NCBI GenBank assembly: GCA_007126575.1
Contig: SLBA01000158.1
Span: 1 to 49,795 of the forward strand
Direction of reading: 5' to 3'
DNA from: Gemmatimonadota bacterium
GTDB taxonomy: Bacteria > Gemmatimonadota > Gemmatimonadetes > Longimicrobiales > Gaopeijiaceae
DNA: 49,795 nucleotides
Shown here: positions 23,347 to 31,814 of the stretch, piece by piece
Position numbering within the stretch: position 1 is the stretch's first letter
Layout of the letters: the number at the start of each line of letters is the position of its first letter
Translations under genes and position numbers: made by a program
The notes under the pieces: generated by a model
Told to the model about the DNA's origin: nothing
The model's input: the letters and a program-made list of their open reading frames with translations, nothing else
The model's database searches: none

Positions 23347-23675
23347 AATGGATCCACGAACTTCGGCGCCTTCTCCGACGCTCGAATCGGAAGATCTCGA
23401 AAGAGGCGCTGGCCGAAGCCGTCACCTGCCAGGAGGCCGCCGAGCGGATCTTCGAGTGGCTCGACAACGAACTCGACCCCGAGCTCGAGGCGAAGGTCGG
23501 AGCGCACCTCGAGACCTGCGCCCGGTGCTATCCCTTCCTCGTATTCGAAGAGGCCTTCCAGGAGGCCATCGCCAAGGTCGAACAGAGCGAGACCGCACCC
23601 GGTGACCTTCGAGACCGGATCATGCAGTCTCTCGAGACCGAAGGGTTCGAAAGCAGCGGCTCCTCGAGCGCCTGA
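23343..23675 (+). CDS. Anti-sigma factor with zinc-finger (ZAS) domain
   Basis: 110 residues. The ZAS motif is complete: an upstream Cys29, then His55-x3-Cys59-x2-Cys62 (HLETCARC). No membrane helix is visible, so this is a soluble anti-sigma like RsrA/ChrR-type proteins; such zinc-binding forms often respond to oxidants, though nothing here shows the signal. It overlaps the sigma gene by ATGA and is followed 5 bases later by the SprT-like gene, which probably shares the transcript. Confidence 0.88.
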   Translation: MKWIHELRRLLRRSNRKISKEALAEAVTCQEAAERIFEWLDNELDPELEAKVGAHLETCARCYPFLVFEEAFQEAIAKVEQSETAPGDLRDRIMQSLETEGFESSGSSSA

Positions 23676-23680
23676 TCGGC

Positions 23681-24439
23681 ATGACCCCGATGACCGAAGA
23701 GGCCTTTCTCGACGCGCTCCGTTCGCGGGGTGCCGACCGGCTTCGCAGGGTGCGATTCCGCTGGAACCGGCGCACGATCTGGTCGCTCACCCAGGGGGGC
23801 ACCGTGCTGAACCTGCACGTCGGGTTCCGGCAGACGACCCCCGATCTCCTCGATCACTTCGCCCTCATCGTGCTGCATCCCCGGGGAGGCCCTCCCACCG
23901 TCCGAAGGGCGCGGGACCGGGTCCAGCGCCATCCGCCCCTCCGCGACGCCCTCCGCCGGATCCGGGCGACGCCGCCCCCCCGCGCACGTCGCCGCACCCG
24001 CAGGGGCCTCCGCCCCGGTCCGAACTGCGCGACCCCCGCGCAACAGGTCTACCTCGACGAGCTCTATCGGCATCTGGCCGAGGGGGCCTTTCCCGACGGC
24101 CTCCCCCACGAGCTCCCCCTCCGGCTCAGCCACCGCATGCGCTCGACGCTCGGCTGGGTTGCCCTGGGCGAGCGCGAGGGGGCCCGTGCGGTCGGGGAGC
24201 TCGCCCTGAACCTCGACCTGATGCTCGAGGTCAATGACGAGCTGCGCGTCGAGGTCATGCTCCACGAGATGGCACACATCGAGGCCTGGCTCCTGCACGG
24301 CGACCGAGGACACGGCGCGGCGTGGAAAGCCATCGCGCGCAGGGTCGGGTGCCGGCCCCGGGCTCGCTTCGACACGCAGGTGACCGCACGGCCCCACCGT
24401 AGAGACCGGATCCTGCGCGTCCCTCCCCTTCCCGCCTGA
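23681..24439 (+). CDS. SprT-like zinc metalloprotease
   Basis: 252 residues. The zinc-binding motif HEMAH (195-199) is followed by DRGHGAAWKAIARRVG, the usual third-ligand region of SprT/Spartan-like peptidases. The N-terminal 115 residues are Arg-rich and basic (RRTRRGLRPGP), plausible for nucleic-acid binding. A second in-frame ATG lies at 23690. It follows the anti-sigma gene after 5 bases. SprT family members in eukaryotes act on DNA-protein crosslinks; the bacterial role is less defined. Confidence 0.8.
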   Translation: MTPMTEEAFLDALRSRGADRLRRVRFRWNRRTIWSLTQGGTVLNLHVGFRQTTPDLLDHFALIVLHPRGGPPTVRRARDRVQRHPPLRDALRRIRATPPPRARRRTRRGLRPGPNCATPAQQVYLDELYRHLAEGAFPDGLPHELPLRLSHRMRSTLGWVALGEREGARAVGELALNLDLMLEVNDELRVEVMLHEMAHIEAWLLHGDRGHGAAWKAIARRVGCRPRARFDTQVTARPHRRDRILRVPPLPA

Positions 24440-24459
24440 CGCACTGACGAACTGACGCA
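24436..24459 (+). repeat. Three tandem 8-bp repeats over a stop codon
   Basis: CTGACGCA-CTGACGAA-CTGACGCA, beginning at the SprT-like stop (TGA at 24437-24439). This short direct repeat array supplies extra stop codons and may vary by slippage. It lies just upstream of the GntR promoter. Confidence 0.7.
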
Positions 24460-24460
24460 C

Positions 24461-24489
24461 TGGACACTACAGGTACGGACATGTAATAT
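24461..24489 (+). promoter_or_regulatory. Candidate sigma-70-type promoter for the GntR-family gene
   Basis: TGGACA (24461-24466), 17-base spacer, TAATAT (24484-24489): 5/6 and 5/6 matches to the housekeeping consensus. It predicts a transcript start near 24496 and a leader of about 27 bases before the ATG at 24523. Confidence 0.6.
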
Positions 24490-24522
24490 TCAGCGACCCC
24501 ATCCCCCCAACTTCGGCACCCC

Positions 24523-25338
24523 ATGTCCGACTCGCTCCGGCCCGGAATCCCCCTGCACGAGCAGGTCTCGGCCCGCCTGCGCGCCGAGATCCAGTCGGGA
24601 GCCCTCGCCCCGCACGAACAGCTGCCCTCCGAGAATGCACTCTGCGAGCGCTTCGACGTGAGTCGGGTGACGGTACGTCGCGCCCTGCAGACCCTCGAGG
24701 CCGACGGGCTCATCTACCGCCGACAGGGGCTGGGCTCCTTCGTCTGCGAGCGCAGGATGGCTCAGGGGCTCGTCCGGCTCACCGACTTTGCACAGGACCT
24801 GGCCCGAGCGGGGCTCGAAGCGTCCTCCCGGGTCCTGCACCAGGCGAACGAGGCGTGCCCGGCGGTGGTCGCGGAGCACCTGGGCGTCGACCCCGAGTCC
24901 ACGGTCCTGAGGCTGGACCGACTTCGGCTGGGTGACGGGACCCCGATCGCCCTCGACCGCACCTGGCTGCCGCCCTACTACGCCCAGCTGCTCGAGGGGC
25001 ACGACCTGGCGACCGAGACCCTCTACCAGGTGCTCGAGCGCGAGTATGGGATCCCCGCCCTCTCGGGGCGCTACCGGATCACCGCCGCCTCGGCGGATCC
25101 GAAGACCGCCGAGACGCTGGGGGTCTCCGAGGGCGAGGCCCTCCTGGTGATCGAGCGGACCTCGCGGACGGTCGGTGACCGGGCCATCTACTTCCAGCGG
25201 CGGTACTACCGCAGCGACCGGCTCGCCTACGAGCTCGAACTGGCCCGCGATCCGGCCGACACGTCCCATCCGACCGACTCGGAGACGGGCATGCCACTCA
25301 GGGAGTTCGAGGCGGTCTATCACCCGGGTCCCACCTGA
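24523..25338 (+). CDS. GntR/HutC-family regulator with UTRA domain
   Basis: 271 residues. The N-terminal winged HTH ([51 protein letters not shown]) is typical GntR; residues about 90-260 form a UTRA ligand-binding domain ([57 protein letters not shown]). HutC-type members sense small metabolites such as urocanate or amino-sugars. It is convergent with the amine-catabolic block, ending 9 bases before that block's last stop, making it the obvious candidate regulator; the effector is unknown. Confidence 0.9.
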   Translation: MSDSLRPGIPLHEQVSARLRAEIQSGALAPHEQLPSENALCERFDVSRVTVRRALQTLEADGLIYRRQGLGSFVCERRMAQGLVRLTDFAQDLARAGLEASSRVLHQANEACPAVVAEHLGVDPESTVLRLDRLRLGDGTPIALDRTWLPPYYAQLLEGHDLATETLYQVLEREYGIPALSGRYRITAASADPKTAETLGVSEGEALLVIERTSRTVGDRAIYFQRRYYRSDRLAYELELARDPADTSHPTDSETGMPLREFEAVYHPGPT

Positions 25339-25347
25339 CGGATTCCC

Positions 25348-26382
25348 TCAGTCGGGGTACTCGATCCGGACCGCCAGCTCCCGGTAGTCGTCGAAGCTCT
25401 GCACCACGCCCCCCCCCGGCCACCGGAAATCGGCCAGCGGCTCCGTCGTGCGATAGAGCGCCGTGTAGAGCGTCCCCCATCCCTTGCGGAAATCCGAGCT
25501 GTAGAGGGGGGCCCGCAGGAAGCGCTGGGTCAGCGACTCGAGCGTCTCGGACTGGTCCTCGAGGCGCTCGCCCAGGTACCGCTCCCGTTCGAGGCTGGCC
25601 GTCGCCCCCGCGTACTCCTTCCAGTCGACCCGACGCTGGTGGTTGGTGGCCAGGGGCCGCTTCGTGACGATCGGCGCCCGATCGGGCGAGAGGAAAAGGG
25701 TCGCGAACGCCCCCTTCCGATCGATTATGGTCACATTGTAGGCCATGTGGGTCGGCACCCGGCGCAGGACGCGCACGGCCTCGGCGGTCGTCTCGCAGAT
25801 CTCGAGCACGTAGCGCAGGATCAGGGGCATCCCGAACCCGTCTCCGACCACCCGGCGCCCCCCGAAGGCGAGCGAGGCGGCGAGCCCTCTCTCGTTGACC
25901 CCGTCGAGCGCTCCCCACATGCAGTCGCTCATCGCGATCACCTGCCGATCGGTCCACCGGCTCCGCAGGGTGACCGCCTCGAGAAGACGCGGGTCGTAGT
26001 CGTAGTTGCGAACGAGCGCAGGCTCCTCGCCCCTCCATACCCCCTGGGAGCAGGACGCCAGGAAGGGCGGCGGGCGGTAGAGACTCAGGAACCGGGCCTC
26101 GACGTCGCCACCCCCGGCGAGCTCCACCAGCTCGTCATACGTGCTCTCGAGCTCAGGCATGTGTCTGCGGAGGGCTTTCCGGCAGGTCAGATAGCCGGGG
26201 CGCGCCGCATCGCCCTCGCGCAGGTACCACCCGCGGTACGCCGGCCAGAACCGGCGGAAGAGGGCCTGCCATTTCTCTCCCGGGCTCGGCTCGTCGATCG
26301 AGGCGAAGATGACGCTGACCTTGCCCGCCTCCATCCGTTCCGAGGGAGCGCCTGCGAGTGCCGGAGGCCGCTTGGGCAGCAT
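25348..26382 (-). CDS. C45-type Ntn-hydrolase / acyltransferase
   Basis: 344 residues related to the acyl-CoA:6-aminopenicillanic-acid acyltransferase (peptidase C45) family. The likely autoproteolytic nucleophile is Cys111 in LASCSQGVW, followed by the RNYDYDP strand (125-131) that in the family carries an active-site Arg and Asp, then CMWGALDGVNERGLAASLAF, as in choloylglycine/C45 folds. Members cleave or transfer amide-linked acyl groups. It starts 4 bases after the ATP-grasp stop; an alternative start at 26334 is possible. In this context it may remove an acyl group added by the ligase, which is an inference. Confidence 0.8.
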   Translation of the reverse strand: MLPKRPPALAGAPSERMEAGKVSVIFASIDEPSPGEKWQALFRRFWPAYRGWYLREGDAARPGYLTCRKALRRHMPELESTYDELVELAGGGDVEARFLSLYRPPPFLASCSQGVWRGEEPALVRNYDYDPRLLEAVTLRSRWTDRQVIAMSDCMWGALDGVNERGLAASLAFGGRRVVGDGFGMPLILRYVLEICETTAEAVRVLRRVPTHMAYNVTIIDRKGAFATLFLSPDRAPIVTKRPLATNHQRRVDWKEYAGATASLERERYLGERLEDQSETLESLTQRFLRAPLYSSDFRKGWGTLYTALYRTTEPLADFRWPGGGVVQSFDDYRELAVRIEYPD

Positions 26383-26386
26383 CCGC

Positions 26387-27922
26387 TCAGAGGATCTTGA
26401 AATTTCCCACCTCCATGAACTGCGCCATCTCCGGCTCTTCTTCCGGATTCACCGGCACGCTGTCGTACTGTCCCAGGACCGCGTCGATCCAGGCCCGGGC
26501 CCGGTCGTTCAGCTCGTGGTCGTCGGTCATCAGGCGCCCGGGGGTGATCAGGATCCCCAGGTCCGCGCCCTGGTAGCGGTAGTCGCCCTCCTTGGTGATC
26601 CGTAGGAAGAACCCCCGGTTCTCCTCTTCGACGGTGCGCCGGTGGGTCTGCGTACGCTGGAACACGATGTGCCCGTCGTCGGACATCTCCCACACCCCCG
26701 AGCGCGGGGCGCGGGTGACGTGCTCGACCGTGTCGGCCGTGTGCTTGATCACGAGCTGGCTCCACGAATCGATGTTCTCGGACGAGGCCCAGCGCGCGTT
26801 GAGGGCCTCGACGTCGAGCTCGAAGTCGACGTCGGACCACTCGAGCAGGTGAAAGAGGAAGAGGGGCGCGTCGGCATGGGCGAAGGCCGCCAGATTCGTC
26901 ATGGCGCTCGCCCCGGTGATGCGCGGGTTGACCTCGCCGAGATAGACCTCGTCGGTGTCCAGGTCGGTCAGGAAGTCCAGCTCGAAGTAGCCCCGGTAGC
27001 CCATCTTCCGCAGCTCCTCGCCGAAGCGGACCGTGGCCTCCCGGGCCCGCTCGCGGACCACCGAGGGGAAGGCCTCGGCGAAGACCTCGTTGCCGCACCA
27101 TCCGCCGCGGTAGGGGGTGAGCTCCGAGAAGCCCACGAGCTCGGTCATGAGCGGCCCCACGATCGTGCCGTGCCGGGTCACGCACGCCTCGAGCGCCGAG
27201 CCCCGACAGCGGATCCGCTTCATCACCTTCACCTCTTCGTCGGCGACGATCTCGTCGGCGTGCCGATCCCACTCCTCTTCGCTCGAGATGAAGAAGGTTG
27301 TATGCCCCGAGTCACCGAAGGCGGTCTGGATCACCAGGTCGTCTCCCAGCTCCCCGGAGACCTCCTTGAGGTGCTCCCAGCTCCTGACGGGCGTCAGCAC
27401 GTTCGGGACCGAGGGGACCCCGGCCCGATCCGCGATCCGGGTGGCCGAGATCTTGTCGTCGACCTCACGCCGGAGCGCCGCGGGGGGGAAGCAGACCTCG
27501 AGCCCCAGCTCCTCGCAGAGCCGCTCGGTCTCTTCGTCGAAGAAGAGGAACATCGCCTTGCCCCCCGGACCCCGCCGATCGATGTAGTCGACCACCTCCT
27601 TGTGCTCCAGCAGGTAGTTGTTGATGTCCTCGATGCAGGTGAACTCCCGGTGCGGCTTCTCGGACGGGACGAAGACGTGCGGGTGTTCCCCGTCGAAGCA
27701 GTCGATGTAGTTGATGAAGTGGAAGTTCCGCACCCACTCGTCCATCCCGAGCAGGTTGAAGTTCGTGGCGCTGATGAAGTAGGTCGGGGTCTGGTTCCGG
27801 AAGAAGTAGCGCCGGATGTCGGAGACGCCCTTCAGCATCGGTCTCTTCTCGGATCCGGACGAGGACCCCGTCTCCTCGCCGTCGAAATTCTCTGCCCAGT
27901 GCTCGTCTCTCGCGTCCGCCAT
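26387..27922 (-). CDS. Biotin-carboxylase-like ATP-grasp ligase
   Basis: 511 residues. Three consecutive ATGs lie at 27928, 27925 and 27922; AGGAG is 8 bases from the third, so I use 27922. The fold is ATP-grasp (carbamoyl-phosphate-synthase/biotin-carboxylase-like): residues about 155-370 contain KISATRIADRAGVPSV, the flexible loop TAFGDSGHTTFF and the metal-binding GYRGYFELDFLTD and EVNPRITGASAMT. There is no biotin-carrier or carboxyltransferase partner, so it is more likely an amide-forming ligase. It overlaps the decarboxylase stop and precedes the C45 gene by 4 bases. The substrate is unknown. Confidence 0.82.
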   Translation of the reverse strand: MADARDEHWAENFDGEETGSSSGSEKRPMLKGVSDIRRYFFRNQTPTYFISATNFNLLGMDEWVRNFHFINYIDCFDGEHPHVFVPSEKPHREFTCIEDINNYLLEHKEVVDYIDRRGPGGKAMFLFFDEETERLCEELGLEVCFPPAALRREVDDKISATRIADRAGVPSVPNVLTPVRSWEHLKEVSGELGDDLVIQTAFGDSGHTTFFISSEEEWDRHADEIVADEEVKVMKRIRCRGSALEACVTRHGTIVGPLMTELVGFSELTPYRGGWCGNEVFAEAFPSVVRERAREATVRFGEELRKMGYRGYFELDFLTDLDTDEVYLGEVNPRITGASAMTNLAAFAHADAPLFLFHLLEWSDVDFELDVEALNARWASSENIDSWSQLVIKHTADTVEHVTRAPRSGVWEMSDDGHIVFQRTQTHRRTVEEENRGFFLRITKEGDYRYQGADLGILITPGRLMTDDHELNDRARAWIDAVLGQYDSVPVNPEEEPEMAQFMEVGNFKIL

Positions 27923-27924
27923 CA

Positions 27925-30891
27925 TCATCGCTCCTCTCGTTCGGTCAGTAGGCTTCTGGTCTCTTCGTCGGGCTCCCGGCCGGGCCTGGAGCGCCCGGCG
28001 GTCACTCCATTTCCCTCTGTGCTCCGGGCCTCGTCGGCGGTCCTCCCGTCCGGCGCTGCCACCTCGAGGGCCTGCAGCGCCTCGGGCCGGAAGATCCTCA
28101 GCCCGAACTCAGGCCGGTAGCCGTGAATTTCGGTCACATCCAGCGCTCTCAGGTAGTCCAGGATCTGGCGACTCATCACCTGGCCCGGCACCAGCACCGG
28201 AAAGCCCGGGGGATACGGCGTCACGAACGATGCGGAGACGACCTCCTCACCCTCGGCGACCCGCTCGACCAGCGCCGCGTCGAGCTTGACGTGCCCGCAG
28301 GCGTCGCTGTCGTAGGCCAGGAAGAAGGCCTGCCGCATGTCCCCCTCGGGGGTGGCGCTGTCAGGATCCGAGCGGAAGGCCCGATGGAATCGACTGAAGT
28401 ACGGGAGCGGGGGCAGCTCCTGGGTGAGCGAGGCGACCCGCTCCCGGTGCAGCCTGCGCGAGGCGTCGCTGTCGTGCCCGGCCCGCTCGTCGAGCTCCCG
28501 GGCCAGGCGGGTGAGCGCCTTCATCAGGTGGGCTACCGTGGCCGAGGTGGTCCCGATATGGATAAGGAAGAGGACCGTGTTTCTCGAGGTCTTGTTCACC
28601 TGGATCGAGAACCGATCCATGAGCAGGCGCTTGAACTCGTCGCCATCCATCCCCGTGCGCCCCACGTGCAGCGTGATCCGGGTGGGGTCGAGGGCGAACT
28701 CGTCCGAGCACCAGGTCCGGGTCATCTCGGCCCAGCCCTGCCCGGCCTGATAGTAGTAATGGAGGCCCGAGGGCCGGTGCTCCTCGGGGATCATGTCGCG
28801 CGGGCCGAGCACCCGGAAGTACCGTTGAAGGAGGTCGTCGGAATGGATCCGCTTGCGCAGATTCATGGCGATCTCGACACTCTCCTGGACCAGGGTGTAG
28901 CCCTCGAGCTCCACCTGGCAGCGGCCCATGTCGAGGGACGCCAGGATCGGGTAGTTGGGCGAGGTGGAGGTATGCGTCATGTAGGCCTCCTCGAACGCGA
29001 TGCTCGCCTTCTGTTCGAAGTCCTCGTCCTGGATGTGGATCATCGACCCCTGGCGAAGCGCGGTCAGCGTCTTGTGGGTGGAGTGCGTCGCGTACACTCG
29101 CACCCTCGCCTTGTCGGGATCCGGGAGGAGGTGGTTCCGGGTCCAGCGCTCCGCATCGGAGCCGGAGTCGTCCGCGTCGAAGTCGGCCTTCCAGGAGCGG
29201 TACTCCTCTCGGTAGGCCTCTCTCTTCAGGCGCGCCCGGAGCCTGCGGGCGGCAGCCATGGCCGTGCGTCGGCGCAGCGTCGGATGGAAGCGCCCGTACG
29301 CGAACCACGCCTCGTCCCAGACGAAGATCATGTCGGGCTTGATCGCCAGGACCTGCTCCATGACCCGCTCCGGGTCGTAGGTGATCCCGTCGAAGGTGAT
29401 GTTCGTGAGCAGGAGCATCTTCACCCGATCCAGCTTGCCCGCGTCACGAAGCTCGATGAGTCGTCGCTTGATCTCCTTGAGCGAAACCCCACCGTACATC
29501 GAGTACTCGGAGAGCGGATAGGAGCTGAGGTACACCGGAAGCGCCCCGCTCATGATGACCGCGTAGGGGTGCGACTTGTGGCAGTCGTGCGAGAGCAGGA
29601 CGATGTCGCCGGGTCGGATCAGCCCCTGCATGACGATCTTGTTCGCCGTCGAGGTGCCATTGGTCACGAAGTAGGTCTTCGTGGATCCGAAGGCGCGGGC
29701 GGCCAGATGCTGAGCACGCTTCAGCGGTCCATGCGGCTGGAGGAGGGAGTCGAGCCCCCCGGTGGTCGCCGACGTCTCGCCCATGAAGCCGCTGGGCCCG
29801 AAAAAGGAGGCGATCTCCTGAATCCAGTTGGATTTCACGATGGACTTCCCCTGGCCGATGGGAAGGGCGTGAAAGACCCCCGTCGGCTTCCGGCTGTACC
29901 GCTGCAGCGCGGTGAGGAAGGGGGTCTCCGCCCGGGCCGCCACCCCGTTCAGGATGCTCAGGTGGAGCTCCCGGTAATAGTCCTGTCGGTTGAAGAGCCG
30001 GTCGAAATTCTCGGTCTCGGCACCGGCCACCTGCTCCAGGGGGGTGTCGGTGACCAGGAAGAGGTCCAGCTCGGGCCGGAGCTCCGCCAGGACCTTTCCG
30101 AGGTGGCGGCTCCGGGTGCTTCCAAGCAGGGAAGCGAGCGACTCCATCCGGTCATCGAGAAGCCCCGCCGCCTCGGGGGCCAGGGCGAGTCCTCCAGTCG
30201 AGGACCGGAAGGGAAAGATGTACCGGACCACCGCAGCCTGGATGTCTCCATTCAGGAGGACCGCCGCCATGGCATCCTCGAACGACCGGGCCACCACGAG
30301 TTCGTAGATGAAGTCGTCGTCGGGAGACCGGAAGGCCCGAAGCCCCTGCTTCAGCTCGGTGGCCTGGTCGAGGGTGATGTCGTCCACCACGAGAACCTCG
30401 AAGTACGGTCGGGTCTCGGAGCGGGTCTCCTCGGCGACGCTCTCGATGATCCTCGACACGTTGACGAGGTCGGCGTACTCGCTGAGCCGCGTGGCCGACA
30501 GATCGAGCTTCCGATAGGTGTCCTTGGTCAGGAACTGGACGATCCGGGCCGCCTGCTCCGCGAAGGCCTCGTAGGCCCCCTTTTCGTAAAACGCCGCCAG
30601 CCGCTGAAAGCCCCGGGGGCCCGGGAACGCCCAGTACGGCTCGTAGGGCTCCAGGGTCCGGAGCCCCCGTGCAACCTCGTCCTTCCAGGGTTCGAGATCC
30701 TCGCCCAGCCGCCGGGCCTTGAGCAGCCGGCGTCCGTGGTCGCGGAGTTCGTTCCAGGCGTCCATGCGCATCTGCGCCATGTGGTACTGGACATCCGGGA
30801 CGCCCGGTCGGGCGGACTCGCCCCCGACAGGCTCTCCGTCGGAATCCGGGCCATCGGCCTCGTCCGGGGTGGCATCGGGGCCTCGAATCAT
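27925..30891 (-). CDS. Orn/Lys/Arg decarboxylase family protein, 988 residues
   Basis: A large PLP enzyme of the bacterial inducible lysine/arginine/ornithine decarboxylase family. An N-terminal receiver-like wing domain (about 155-230; FEVLVVDDITLDQA) is followed by the AAT-like core with TNGTSTANK, HDCHKS, VWDEAWFAYG, and the PLP motif HSTHKTLTALRQ with Lys607 (codon 29071-29073). Enterobacterial members have about 710-760 residues; this one is longer at both ends. The start at 30891 has a perfect AGGAGG 9 bases upstream; an alternative at 30924 overlaps the nitrilase stop. It is likely cytoplasmic, converting a basic amino acid to its diamine; the exact substrate cannot be read from the sequence. 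Confidence 0.87.
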   Translation of the reverse strand: MIRGPDATPDEADGPDSDGEPVGGESARPGVPDVQYHMAQMRMDAWNELRDHGRRLLKARRLGEDLEPWKDEVARGLRTLEPYEPYWAFPGPRGFQRLAAFYEKGAYEAFAEQAARIVQFLTKDTYRKLDLSATRLSEYADLVNVSRIIESVAEETRSETRPYFEVLVVDDITLDQATELKQGLRAFRSPDDDFIYELVVARSFEDAMAAVLLNGDIQAAVVRYIFPFRSSTGGLALAPEAAGLLDDRMESLASLLGSTRSRHLGKVLAELRPELDLFLVTDTPLEQVAGAETENFDRLFNRQDYYRELHLSILNGVAARAETPFLTALQRYSRKPTGVFHALPIGQGKSIVKSNWIQEIASFFGPSGFMGETSATTGGLDSLLQPHGPLKRAQHLAARAFGSTKTYFVTNGTSTANKIVMQGLIRPGDIVLLSHDCHKSHPYAVIMSGALPVYLSSYPLSEYSMYGGVSLKEIKRRLIELRDAGKLDRVKMLLLTNITFDGITYDPERVMEQVLAIKPDMIFVWDEAWFAYGRFHPTLRRRTAMAAARRLRARLKREAYREEYRSWKADFDADDSGSDAERWTRNHLLPDPDKARVRVYATHSTHKTLTALRQGSMIHIQDEDFEQKASIAFEEAYMTHTSTSPNYPILASLDMGRCQVELEGYTLVQESVEIAMNLRKRIHSDDLLQRYFRVLGPRDMIPEEHRPSGLHYYYQAGQGWAEMTRTWCSDEFALDPTRITLHVGRTGMDGDEFKRLLMDRFSIQVNKTSRNTVLFLIHIGTTSATVAHLMKALTRLARELDERAGHDSDASRRLHRERVASLTQELPPLPYFSRFHRAFRSDPDSATPEGDMRQAFFLAYDSDACGHVKLDAALVERVAEGEEVVSASFVTPYPPGFPVLVPGQVMSRQILDYLRALDVTEIHGYRPEFGLRIFRPEALQALEVAAPDGRTADEARSTEGNGVTAGRSRPGREPDEETRSLLTEREER

Positions 30892-30920
30892 GGATCTCAA
30901 CCTCCTGAGAACAGTACCGA

Positions 30921-31814
30921 TCATCCGGTCGGCTCGGTGTCCCGACCTCTCGGTCGTCCCGAGGCTCTCTCGGGCTTTTCCAGCGGTCCCAGCGTGTCCA
31001 GGTACTCGCTTCCCTTCCCCCGGCGACCATAGATCTTGAACTGGACCTTGCGGTCGCGGAAGCTCTTTAGGGGCTGCCCGAGCGCCATGAGGCCCCGCTC
31101 GCGGGACCTTCGCACGGTCTCGAGGTCGATCTCGAGGGGAATCAGCTCCTCGGTCGCGCCCGCCTGGTGGACGATCTCGCCGTGTGGGCCCACCACGATC
31201 GATCGCCCGACCCCCCCGGCCCCCATCCCGTTGATGTCCACGAAGTAGCACTGGTTCGTGGCCGCGGTGCTTCGGGCGATCGCGAGCTCAACATCGCGAT
31301 CCACGGTCCCGGTCAGCGAGGGGTGCAGGATCACCTCGGCCCCCATCGCGACCAGGGTCCGCGAGGTCTCGGGCACCCAGGAATCGTAGCAGATCGAGAC
31401 CCCGAAGCGCCCCACGTCGGGCACATCGAAGACCAGGAACTCCCGACCCGGCTCGACCCCCTCCTCGTAGGGAGTGAAGGGGAAGAGCTTGCGGTGCCGC
31501 CCCACCACCTCGCCATCGGGATCGATCACCGAGGCGGTGTTGTAGATACGGCCCCTGTGCTTCTCGTAGAGCGACCCGGTGACGAGCCAGAGAGAATGCC
31601 GACGCGCCATGGCGCAGAATTTCTCTTCGGCCGGCCCCGGCAGGGGCTCCGCCTTGCTCTTCGACGGGCCGTAGGCGGCCAGCTCGCTGAACACGACCAT
31701 CTCGACCCAGGGGAACTGGGCCATCAGGTTTCGGAGCGCCGCCTCGAGATAGGGCAGATTGCTGGCCGTGCTCCCGATCCTCAGCTGAAGGCCGGCGATC
31801 CCGAAGGGCCTCAC
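30921..31814 (-). CDS. Nitrilase-superfamily amidohydrolase
   Basis: 297 residues from a GTG at 31814 that overlaps the transaminase stop (GTGA). The Glu-Lys-Cys triad is complete: Glu44 (FSELAAYGP), Lys109 (GRHRKLFPF) and Cys142 (SICYDSW). The family hydrolyses C-N bonds such as N-carbamoylputrescine (AguB) or omega-amides. In an operon with a basic-amino-acid decarboxylase and a GABA-type transaminase, an omega-amidase or N-carbamoyl-amine role is plausible; no agmatine deiminase is seen nearby, which argues against a plain agmatine route. Confidence 0.88.
   Translation of the reverse strand: MRPFGIAGLQLRIGSTASNLPYLEAALRNLMAQFPWVEMVVFSELAAYGPSKSKAEPLPGPAEEKFCAMARRHSLWLVTGSLYEKHRGRIYNTASVIDPDGEVVGRHRKLFPFTPYEEGVEPGREFLVFDVPDVGRFGVSICYDSWVPETSRTLVAMGAEVILHPSLTGTVDRDVELAIARSTAATNQCYFVDINGMGAGGVGRSIVVGPHGEIVHQAGATEELIPLEIDLETVRRSRERGLMALGQPLKSFRDRKVQFKIYGRRGKGSEYLDTLGPLEKPERASGRPRGRDTEPTG

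Noticed and set aside
28123-31032. Long plus-strand frame opposite the decarboxylase and nitrilase
   Set aside because: Antisense to two well-supported enzymes with catalytic motifs; composition is His/Arg/Gly/Glu-rich without domain.
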